From: Gemmatimonadota bacterium
GTDB taxonomy: Bacteria > Gemmatimonadota > Gemmatimonadetes > Palauibacterales > Palauibacteraceae
Assembly (NCBI GenBank): GCA_016649455.1
Contig: JAENXO010000204.1
Coordinates: 1 to 5,456 of the forward strand
DNA: 5,456 nt
Direction: 5' to 3'
Made by a program: the position numbers and the translations under genes. Positions 1-5,456 of the stretch are shown here, piece by piece (the stretch's first letter is position 1; every line of letters starts with the position of its first letter). The notes beneath the pieces were generated by a model. That model was not told the DNA's origin and did no database searches. It saw only the letters and a list, made by a program, of their open reading frames with translations.

Positions 1-1
1 A

Positions 2-355
2 GACCGGTTGCGAAACGAGGTACTGGGCAATCTTCTGGCAAACGCGTTCAAATTCACGGAAGCAGGCGGCAGCGTCTCCGTACAGGCCACCGGCTCCCGC
101 GACGGACTCGTGATCGAGGTGTCGGATACGGGTCTCGGAATCGAGCCGGACTCGCTGGACCGCATCTTCGACCGCTACTACCAGACGGGAAATGGGAAGC
201 GGGCCGCCGGATCCGGACTCGGCCTCGCGATCGCCAAGGAGGTCGTGAACCGACACGGTGGAGAGATCAGTGTGTCGAGCGCGGAGGGTGAAGGGACGAG
301 TTTTCAAGTAGTCCTGCCAATCGCGGGAATCGACCCCGCTCAGGCACTCAGCTAG
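2..355 (+). CDS. Sensor histidine kinase, C-terminal HATPase domain (5' partial)
   Basis: This is the C-terminal end of a two-component sensor histidine kinase; the family uses ATP to phosphorylate a conserved His and passes the phosphate to a response regulator. The reading frame is open to the window edge, so 117 residues are visible and the sensor and His-containing dimerisation domains lie upstream. The Bergerat ATP-binding boxes are all present: N-box NLLANAFKFT (Asn14 of the visible part), G1 box DTGLGI (residues 42-47), F-box FDRYY (56-60) and G2 box GSGLGLAIAK (70-79), followed by the usual final strands. The protein ends about 10 residues after this domain, with no fused receiver or Hpt domain. 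The kinase domain therefore looks intact and functional. A TTG at base 8 is an internal Leu codon of the motif, not a start. The sensed signal cannot be judged. The gene is convergent with the receiver-like gene on the other strand. Confidence 0.93.
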   Translation, partial: DRLRNEVLGNLLANAFKFTEAGGSVSVQATGSRDGLVIEVSDTGLGIEPDSLDRIFDRYYQTGNGKRAAGSGLGLAIAKEVVNRHGGEISVSSAEGEGTSFQVVLPIAGIDPAQALS

Positions 356-804
356 TCGTCCCGCTCGTCCTGCAGACGCTTCACGGCCGGGCAGTCCGAG
401 GGCCGCATCGGAGTCCCTTCCCGGACCGACTCGACGAGCGCGTCGCAGTGCGCGGCCTCTTCCGCGGAGCCAGGCCGGCACATGATCCCGTCGGCGCCGT
501 GAACCAGGGCCTCGTAGCAGGCATCGCATCCCGCTTCGGAACGGGGAGCGAAGAAGACGACCCGGTGGTCACCGGGCGGAAGACGCTCGGTGAACAGGAA
601 TTCGAGTCCCCCCGCCTGGAAATCAGCGACGATCACATCGGGGTCGGCATCGTAAATCCAGAACGCGTCCCTGTCGGGATCGCTGGAGACGCCGATGACC
701 CGGATCGCTGGATCCTCCCGAAGCTTGTGGGCGATGGCGTGGCCCAGGTTCCGTTCGGGAACCAGGACGATGGTGCGGACCGGGTCATGCTGATCGACGG
801 TCAT
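352..804 (-). CDS. Small receiver-like protein (degenerate response-regulator fold)
   Basis: This 150-residue protein resembles a single CheY-like receiver domain without an output domain. The pattern fits: strand TIVLV (11-15), a helix around 20-30, strand DVIVAD ending at Asp61 (the phospho-acceptor position), strand RVVFFA (81-86), and ADGIMCRPGSAEE (104-116) matching the usual strand-Lys-Pro-x-S element. Key residues are altered: the acidic pair after strand 1 reads Pro16-Glu17, the Ser/Thr after strand 4 is Ala86, and the conserved Lys is Arg110. It may be a pseudo-receiver acting by protein contact, or a diverged but phosphorylatable one. It has five cysteines (93, 96, 109, 120, 138), including a CxxC. 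The start is well supported by a consensus AGGAGG six bases upstream. Its neighbour at the 3' side is a histidine kinase on the opposite strand, so the two are not co-transcribed. The real gene is likely; the function is inferred. Confidence 0.8.
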   Translation of the reverse strand: MTVDQHDPVRTIVLVPERNLGHAIAHKLREDPAIRVIGVSSDPDRDAFWIYDADPDVIVADFQAGGLEFLFTERLPPGDHRVVFFAPRSEAGCDACYEALVHGADGIMCRPGSAEEAAHCDALVESVREGTPMRPSDCPAVKRLQDERDD

Positions 805-810
805 GCGAAG

Positions 811-816
811 CCTCCT
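811..816 (-). promoter_or_regulatory. Shine-Dalgarno of the receiver-like gene
   Basis: A perfect AGGAGG on the - strand lies six bases before the ATG at 804. It fixes the start of the receiver-like gene and suggests efficient translation. Confidence 0.85.
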
Positions 817-821
817 GTCGG

Positions 822-850
822 ATTCTCGTCCCGACCGCGGAAGTCCGCAA
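822..850 (-). promoter_or_regulatory. Possible sigma70-type promoter for the receiver-like gene
   Basis: On the - strand TTGCGG (845-850) and GAGAAT (822-827) are separated by 17 bases. The -10 element matches TATAAT at 4 of 6 positions and the -35 element matches TTGACA at 3 of 6. Transcription would begin just before the Shine-Dalgarno, giving a very short leader. The match is weak and could be chance in GC-rich DNA; read-through from the upstream peptidase gene is the alternative. Confidence 0.22.
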
Positions 851-857
851 GGTCGGG
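830..857. repeat. Inverted repeat / GC-rich stem-loop
   Basis: CCCGACC (830-836) pairs with GGTCGGG (851-857), and inside it GCGG (837-840) pairs with CCGC (845-848) around the loop AAGT. This gives an 11-bp stem with a 2-nt bulge (AA, 849-850). No T-run follows on either strand, so it is not a classic intrinsic terminator. It lies 13 bases upstream of the receiver-like gene's Shine-Dalgarno and overlaps the possible promoter, so it could be an operator, a leader structure or a transcript-end stabiliser. The symmetry is directly visible; the role is inferred. Confidence 0.5.
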
Positions 858-884
858 TACCCCGGTCCGTACGGCGTATGTGCC

Positions 885-902
885 TCTCCGTCAGGTCGGA
901 GA
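885..902 (-). terminator. Hairpin just after the M1 peptidase stop
   Basis: On the - strand TCTCCG and CGGAGA form a perfect 6-bp stem around a 6-base loop (ACCTGA), starting two bases after the TGA stop at 905-907. No T-tract follows on that strand, so it is not a canonical Rho-independent terminator. It may mark a transcript 3' end, weaken read-through or protect the mRNA from exonucleases. Confidence 0.35.
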
Positions 903-904
903 AT

Positions 905-3064
905 TCACCCTGCGAGTCCTGCTATCTCCTCGATCGCCCAGTCAGCCGCTGCACGGATCACATCACGAGGCGAGTCGACTCGAGAAGCCTGCCGCAGAAA
1001 GTCGATCTGGTCCTCGTCCCCACTGCGGCCGATCGCCCGCAGGGCCTCGGCCTGTACCAGGTAGGAGCTGTCGGACAGGAAGCGCTCGCGGAAGAACGGC
1101 ACCAACGTGGCGTCTTCTGCACGCCCCAGGGCGCGGATCGCCGCGCGCCTGACCTCGGACCGTTCGTCTGAGGTCGCGGCTCGGAGTTCCGTTTCCGACT
1201 CTGGCCCCTTCAAGGAAGCAAGCGTTTCCACGGCAGCAACCCGCACCGCCCAGAACGGATCCTCGCGCAGCGTCGCCGCCAGCTGGCCAGCAACGCCCGG
1301 GTGATTGCCGAACTTGCCCAGCTCTCGCACTGCCCACTCCCTTCCGACGACATCGTCCTGGCGCGCCTGGTAGAACAACTCCTCCACGCTCTTCTCGAAC
1401 GTCCACTCCTTCAAGAGCCAGTTGCCCTCGTCGAATCGCACCAGGAGAGGCTCGTCGGAACTCGGAAGGACGAAGCTGTCGTGCTCGCTCTCCAGCCAGA
1501 CGGTCTCCACACGCTTACCCGACTCCGTGACGATGCCGATCTGCACGGGCATCCTGTAGATGGGTACGCCGTGGGCGCGGCCTTGAACCTGTGCTACGTT
1601 CAGATGAACCTCTCCGGCCGCACCATCCCAGACGGAACTCACTTCGAAGACTGGATGGCCCGGCAAGAAGACGGACTGCTCAAAGAACCAGTCCATGTCC
1701 CTGCCGGCCACTTCGTTCACGGTCTTCATGAAATCGTGGGTGTCGACTGACTCAAAGGCATGGTCATGCAGGAACGTGCTGAGGGCCCGGAAGAAGAGCT
1801 CATCGCCAAGCAGAAACCGAAGCTGGTGCAGGATCGCGGCGCCCTTCGGGTAGGTATGCGAGTCGAAGTTGTCGTGCGGCCGCTCGTACCGGTTGAATAC
1901 GATCGGCCGTACGTATCGGGTGTGGGCTTCGCGCAGGTACGCGTTCTTCTTGCCCGACAGCGCCCAGGCGCCTTCGTCGTCCCCGCTCTCATGCCGGGTC
2001 CAGAGGTAGTCGGAGTAGGTCCCAAAGCTCTCGTTCAACCATGCGTGTGACCATTCGCGGAGCGTGATGAGATCACCCCACCACTGGTGCGCGATCTCGT
2101 GCGCGATGACACGCTCCCACGAGAAGTCCTGTTCGGCCCTCCGATCGTGTATGACTCCGTCGCCGAGAATCGTGGCCGACGTGGCTTCGGCGCCGCCTCC
2201 GACATGCGGAGTGGTCACCTGGTCGTACTTGGCCCAGGGGTATGGGTAATCGAACAGGTCGCTGTAGTAGGCGATCATGCGAGGGGTCTTGGCGAAGATC
2301 CAGCGCGCATCTTCGATGGCATCCGGGTACACCCAGTAGGCGATCGGGAGATCGCCCAGGGAGTCCTCAATCACTGCAAAGGGACCGATCGCCAGCATCA
2401 TCAGGTATGTGGCGTGCGGTTGCTCCTGTGACCAGTGCCAGGTGGCGGTCCTGGCGGCGTCGTCCTCAGTGACCGCGATCAGTCTGCCGTTGGACAGGAC
2501 GCGGTTGCCCTCCGGCACGGTGACGATCAGTTCATGGGTCACCTTGTCGTTGGGGTAGTCGTACAGAGGGATCCAGTGGTGTGCTTCGTCAGGCCAGGAA
2601 TCGGTCGAGACCATCCGGGGATGATCTTCATTCGCGTCGTCGAAGAAGAAGCCCTCCCGAGAACCTTCGCCCTGGTACAGCACAGTGACGTCGAGCGTAT
2701 CTCCGAACGCCGCCGGCCGGGGAAGCAGCACGACAACGCTCGTGTCCGATCGGTCCAGGGAGAGCTCACGTCCCTCTCGATCGAATGCCGACTCTATGGT
2801 CAGCCCTTCCGCATCCAGCTCGAAGTGATCGATTCCAGCGGCCAACGGCGTCAGCGTAATCCGGTTTTCGCCCTGGAAGGTCCTGGCATCGAGATCGAAC
2901 TCGAGACTCACGCGGTAGTGCAGGTAATCAAAGGTACGGCTCCGCTCTACCTGCGCCGGCCGGCTCCAGACGTCCACCTGCTGTGCCGAGAGGGTCGTCA
3001 GTGTCACGATGCTGAAGGCAACGGACAGCCCGATGCTCCGAGCGTGGCTGAGGAGAGGAACCAT
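905..3064 (-). CDS. Exported M1 family zinc aminopeptidase with C-terminal HEAT repeats
   Basis: This 719-residue protein is a gluzincin-type aminopeptidase of family M1, which removes N-terminal residues from peptides. Residues 1-27 form a Sec-type signal peptide (hydrophobic core about 12-24, likely cleavage after LSA), so it should act in the periplasm or outside. The N-terminal beta domain spans roughly 42-230. The catalytic domain holds HEIAH at 322-326 and Glu345 eighteen residues later as third zinc ligand; Glu323 is the general base and Tyr405 (TYPKGA) the transition-state tyrosine. The exopeptidase GxMEN motif reads GGAEA (290-294): Glu293 is kept but Met and Asn are replaced by Ala. 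A beta domain follows (about 466-555), then about four HEAT-like repeats (566-716), probably a substrate or protein contact scaffold. The start is set by a GGAGGT eight bases upstream that overlaps the stop of the M24 gene, six bases away, implying an operon. Family is certain; substrate is not known. Confidence 0.94.
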   Translation of the reverse strand: MVPLLSHARSIGLSVAFSIVTLTTLSAQQVDVWSRPAQVERSRTFDYLHYRVSLEFDLDARTFQGENRITLTPLAAGIDHFELDAEGLTIESAFDREGRELSLDRSDTSVVVLLPRPAAFGDTLDVTVLYQGEGSREGFFFDDANEDHPRMVSTDSWPDEAHHWIPLYDYPNDKVTHELIVTVPEGNRVLSNGRLIAVTEDDAARTATWHWSQEQPHATYLMMLAIGPFAVIEDSLGDLPIAYWVYPDAIEDARWIFAKTPRMIAYYSDLFDYPYPWAKYDQVTTPHVGGGAEATSATILGDGVIHDRRAEQDFSWERVIAHEIAHQWWGDLITLREWSHAWLNESFGTYSDYLWTRHESGDDEGAWALSGKKNAYLREAHTRYVRPIVFNRYERPHDNFDSHTYPKGAAILHQLRFLLGDELFFRALSTFLHDHAFESVDTHDFMKTVNEVAGRDMDWFFEQSVFLPGHPVFEVSSVWDGAAGEVHLNVAQVQGRAHGVPIYRMPVQIGIVTESGKRVETVWLESEHDSFVLPSSDEPLLVRFDEGNWLLKEWTFEKSVEELFYQARQDDVVGREWAVRELGKFGNHPGVAGQLAATLREDPFWAVRVAAVETLASLKGPESETELRAATSDERSEVRRAAIRALGRAEDATLVPFFRERFLSDSSYLVQAEALRAIGRSGDEDQIDFLRQASRVDSPRDVIRAAADWAIEEIAGLAG

Positions 3065-3070
3065 TACGAT

Positions 3071-4516
3071 CTACCTCCCGATCTTCTGTAGCAGGCCGGG
3101 TTCACGCATCACGGTCTCGATCTCCTGCACGGTGCGGGGCAGCCCCGTCGAGAGGTTCTCGTATCCGTCTTCCGTAATCACAACGGTATCTTCGATCCGA
3201 ATTCCCAGGGTCCCGGTCTGGGGCATGTTGATGTCGCAGGCAAAGATGAACCCGGGCTCCAGAGGCTCATCCGGGCCGGTGATCGATGCCATCACATCGT
3301 GAGTCGCCATCCCGATCGGGTGGTTATAGCAGCCCCACCTAATGAGCCCGCGGAACCGGTCTTCGGTGTCATCATATCCATTCGCGACGAGCCACTCCTG
3401 AACCTTCTGACCGACCGCGTGGAACGTGGTCCCCGCACGGTAGTTGTCGAGGCACACCTGCCGGATCCCGAGGCCCAGCTCGTAGAGCTCTCTCTGCTCG
3501 GGCGTGAACGTGCCATTGGCCGGGAACGTGGTGGAAATGTCTGCGTTGTAGTACGCGTAGTCCGGGCCGGCGTCGAGAATGATGAGGTCGCCGTTCTCCA
3601 GGGTATGATCGTGTCGATGGTAGTGACCCCAGGGATGGTGTTCTCCTGCCATGATGATGGTCTCATACGCCAGTTCCTGCGCACCTTCGCGCTTGCTGAC
3701 GAACTCGAAGAGGGCTGCCAGGGCTCTCTCGGGCATACCGACTTCCGTGGAGCGCATGAACTCGAGGTGCGCTCTCACCCCGATCTGCGCAGCCTCTCGT
3801 GTCAGCGCGACCTCGGCCGGTGACTTCACCTTTCGCAGGACCTGGATCGTGCGGAAGCAGTCCCTGACCTCGACGTCCGGGTATCGTTGCTCCAACCGTG
3901 TGACCAGTTGCAGCTCCCGAGTCAGGCGACCGTCCATGGGATTGTCCGTAACCGTACGCTGAAAAGCGCCGTGGACCTCGTTGGTGTTCATGCGGTGCAG
4001 TTCTTCGGGACGCTGCGACAGATAGAAGACACCGGACCGCCTGCCAATGTCCTCGAGGAACGTGTCCAACTGCTCGACTGGCAAAGCATGCTCGATCCCC
4101 GTGAATCCCTCCGGATTCAAAGCCAGTTCTGCGGGGATCCCGGCTCCGCGCGCATCGTGCTCGTCCAGGGTGAGAAAGAGCGTGCTCTCGCGGTTCACGC
4201 CGTCCACCACGAGCCAGGCGTCAGGTGCTTCGACGCCGGTGAAGTAGAGGAAGTCGTTGCTCTGGAAGAACTGGTAATCGGCGACAGGCGACGTGGCTCC
4301 AGGAATGATCGCTATTCCATCAGGGATTTCGTCCATCAACCGTGCCCTACGGCTCGCGTACTCGGAGTCGGCTATCAGACTACCGGCCAGAGCAAATGGC
4401 ACTTCGTCCGATGGCGATCCGGCTGGCGAGCACCCCGCGGACAGGAATGTGAGCATGGAAAGCGACAACAATGACAGTGTCGAGCCAGGCGTGCTTCGTG
4501 TTCCGCGGTTTCTCAT
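3071..4516 (-). CDS. Xaa-Pro aminopeptidase, M24B family, predicted lipoprotein
   Basis: This protein of 481 residues belongs to peptidase family M24B (aminopeptidase P/PepP-like), dinuclear-metal enzymes that release the residue before a proline. Residues 1-29 look like a lipoprotein signal: basic start, hydrophobic stretch about 14-25, then LSAGC with Cys29 as the lipidated residue and Ser at +2. An AMP_N-type domain (about 50-170) precedes the pita-bread catalytic domain. By alignment from memory to E. coli PepP, His298, Asp315 (LDAG), Asp326 (NADIS), His399, His406, Arg440 and Glu442 (RIED) match active-site residues. The position of PepP Glu383, a metal ligand, is Asp428 (GAC), and PepP His350 corresponds to Gly395. 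An upstream in-frame ATG at 4585 would add 23 polar residues, overlap the preceding gene and bury the signal, so 4516 with AGAGGA five bases upstream is preferred. It lies 28 bases after the oxidoreductase gene and 6 before the M1 gene. Confidence 0.92.
   Translation of the reverse strand: MRNRGTRSTPGSTLSLLSLSMLTFLSAGCSPAGSPSDEVPFALAGSLIADSEYASRRARLMDEIPDGIAIIPGATSPVADYQFFQSNDFLYFTGVEAPDAWLVVDGVNRESTLFLTLDEHDARGAGIPAELALNPEGFTGIEHALPVEQLDTFLEDIGRRSGVFYLSQRPEELHRMNTNEVHGAFQRTVTDNPMDGRLTRELQLVTRLEQRYPDVEVRDCFRTIQVLRKVKSPAEVALTREAAQIGVRAHLEFMRSTEVGMPERALAALFEFVSKREGAQELAYETIIMAGEHHPWGHYHRHDHTLENGDLIILDAGPDYAYYNADISTTFPANGTFTPEQRELYELGLGIRQVCLDNYRAGTTFHAVGQKVQEWLVANGYDDTEDRFRGLIRWGCYNHPIGMATHDVMASITGPDEPLEPGFIFACDINMPQTGTLGIRIEDTVVITEDGYENLSTGLPRTVQEIETVMREPGLLQKIGR
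3073..3078 (-). promoter_or_regulatory. Shine-Dalgarno of the M1 gene, overlapping the M24 stop
   Basis: GGAGGT on the - strand lies eight bases before the ATG at 3064, and shares base 3073 with the TAG stop (3071-3073) of the upstream M24 gene. Ribosomes ending the first gene sit on the initiation site of the second, the arrangement expected for translational coupling. Confidence 0.8.
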
Positions 4517-4521
4517 GCCGT

Positions 4522-4527
4522 TCCTCT
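4522..4527 (-). promoter_or_regulatory. Shine-Dalgarno deciding the M24 start
   Basis: AGAGGA on the - strand lies five bases before the ATG at 4516. This start puts the lipoprotein signal at the very N-terminus, unlike the longer in-frame alternative at 4585, which lies inside the upstream gene. Confidence 0.65.
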
Positions 4528-4544
4528 TTCTCTCCACCCGGCAG

Positions 4545-5456
4545 CTATCCTTCGAGCAGCTCGCGGATGGCGCGGTGAGCCTCACCGAATGAGGCCTCGG
4601 TCATGGCGTTGTTCGCGGCATCGCAGTTAGCGATGGCGATGCGGCCGAACGGCTCGCGGGCGCGAAGCCAGGGGCGCTCCTGGACCGGCCAGTCGCTGGT
4701 CCACGCGACCTCCTCGGTGCCGGGGTCGCCGTAGAAGATGTAGCCGTGCGGCCAGCGGTTGACGGTAATCGCCTCGATGTCCCGGGCCGGGTCGAAACCA
4801 CCGCCGCCGAGCATGCGGCCCAGTTGGTCTCGGACCTCGCGCTCGAACACCTCGAAGGGCGTGGCCTGCAGCTCCCACATCCCCCTCTTCCACTGTTCCG
4901 GCGCCGGCAGCCCCGGATACGTCGGTACCCGGTACAGCTGGAGCACCATGGGCTCGTCCGGCGCACGCGGGCAGCGATACTCGCCCATGCTGATCGGATC
5001 GGCCAGACCCACGCTGTCGTGATAGCTCCCGGGGCAGAACGCCTGGCTGAGCCCCAATCGCTCGAAGGCCGTCCAGTCCCGAAGCAGCACGCTGGTGTAG
5101 ACCTTGGGCGCCTTCAACGCATGGGAAAGCGCCTCGCGCTGCTCCGCGGAAAACTCCGGACACATGTACGGAACCATGGCGTTGTAGCAGGCGAGCACAC
5201 AGGAACGGCCCCGCACCCGCCGCGCCCGGCCCGAGCGCAGGTACGTCACCTCTACCTCTCGCGAGCTCTTGTTGTCTCCGACGTGTCGCACGCGCACTGC
5301 CGTGCTGTTCAACCGGATCCGCGTAGGTGCGCCGTCCCGGTCGAGCTGCGCGTAGTCCAGGCGCGCCGTCACAATGTCTTCGGCGCTACTGCCCGGTGCG
5401 GTGGCGGGGATCATGTTCCGCACCAGCAAACGCGCGATCGAAGCGTTGCCATCGGG
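4545..5456 (-). CDS. FAD-dependent oxidoreductase, spermidine-dehydrogenase-like (5' partial)
   Basis: This is the C-terminal 303 residues of a flavoprotein in the amine-oxidase superfamily; the frame is open to the window edge, so the N-terminal Rossmann nucleotide-binding motif and any export signal are outside. Visible family marks are PDGNASIARLLVR at the very start, a strand-rich segment with RIRLNSTAVRV (about 58-68), SCVLACYNAMVPY before the substrate-domain insert, NRWPHGY near the end, and the closing FAD-binding element GRIAIANCDAANNA (271-284) followed by a final helix. These agree, from memory, with proteins annotated as spermidine dehydrogenase or NAD(P)/FAD-dependent oxidoreductase, whose best-known member oxidises spermidine. 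Such proteins are usually near 600 residues, so about half is seen. The true substrate is uncertain, since many relatives are annotated only by similarity. A TTG at 5427-5429 is an internal Leu codon, not a start. The gene is first of the visible three-gene run and 28 bases upstream of the M24 gene. Confidence 0.85.
   Translation of the reverse strand, partial: PDGNASIARLLVRNMIPATAPGSSAEDIVTARLDYAQLDRDGAPTRIRLNSTAVRVRHVGDNKSSREVEVTYLRSGRARRVRGRSCVLACYNAMVPYMCPEFSAEQREALSHALKAPKVYTSVLLRDWTAFERLGLSQAFCPGSYHDSVGLADPISMGEYRCPRAPDEPMVLQLYRVPTYPGLPAPEQWKRGMWELQATPFEVFEREVRDQLGRMLGGGGFDPARDIEAITVNRWPHGYIFYGDPGTEEVAWTSDWPVQERPWLRAREPFGRIAIANCDAANNAMTEASFGEAHRAIRELLEG

Noticed and set aside
8..10. TTG as start of a stand-alone ATPase-domain protein
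   Set aside because: The frame is open upstream and the preceding codons (Asp-Arg) fit the normal helix before the N-box, so this is an internal Leu codon in a truncated histidine kinase.
885..902. Canonical Rho-independent terminator
   Set aside because: The stem is perfect but only 6 bp and no T-run follows in the direction of transcription, so only a tentative transcript-end hairpin is claimed.
448..1152. Long + strand open frame (234 codons) opposite the receiver-like gene and the M1 tail
   Set aside because: It lies antisense to two well-supported genes, spans their intergenic gap, has a low-complexity Arg/Pro/Ser-rich translation and matches no family I recognise; GC-rich coding DNA commonly leaves such open frames.
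2435..3091. + strand open frame of 218 codons opposite the M1 N-terminal region
   Set aside because: The opposite strand has an unmistakable signal peptide and M1 N-terminal domain; this frame has no recognisable domain.
3887..4474. + strand open frame of 195 codons opposite the M24 gene
   Set aside because: It is antisense to the AMP_N domain and shows no motif or plausible start signal; treated as a shadow.
4517..4585. Longer N-terminus for the M24 peptidase from the ATG at 4585
   Set aside because: It would add a polar 23-residue stretch before a clear lipoprotein signal and overlap the coding end of the upstream oxidoreductase by 41 bases; the ATG at 4516 has a suitable Shine-Dalgarno.

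Overview
The window is gene-dense, GC-rich bacterial DNA. A lipoprotein signal, a Sec signal on a large peptidase, and protein families common in Gram-negative soil and marine bacteria point to a diderm. The M1 peptidase with C-terminal HEAT repeats beside an M24 lipoprotein recalls Gemmatimonadota, Bacteroidota-like and similar environmental lineages. That placement is inference only; no rRNA or other taxonomic marker is present.

Layout: on the + strand at the left edge is the C-terminal ATPase domain of a sensor histidine kinase, cut by the window start. Everything else is on the - strand, read right to left: the C-terminal half of an FAD-dependent oxidoreductase of the spermidine-dehydrogenase-like family (cut by the right edge), a 28-nt gap, an M24B Xaa-Pro aminopeptidase with a lipoprotein signal, a 6-nt gap, an exported M1 zinc aminopeptidase with a HEAT-repeat tail, a 100-nt gap with two hairpins, and a small receiver-like protein. 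The receiver-like gene meets the kinase gene tail to tail, their stop codons sharing the palindrome CTAG. There is no gene-free stretch longer than 100 nt, and no RNA gene, mobile element or CRISPR array was seen.

The oxidoreductase, M24 and M1 genes look like one operon by spacing; M24 and M1 are probably translationally coupled, because the M1 Shine-Dalgarno overlaps the M24 stop. The two peptidases have complementary specificities: M24B enzymes remove a residue in front of proline, which M1 enzymes cleave poorly. The likely shared role is complete breakdown of peptides outside the cytoplasm. The link to the flavoenzyme, perhaps amine or polyamine oxidation, is suggestive only.

No wholly new system is evident. 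The best leads are the degenerate receiver domain, the M1 enzyme's altered GxMEN motif, the Asp-for-Glu change at a metal-ligand position in the M24 enzyme, and the structured gap at 805-904.
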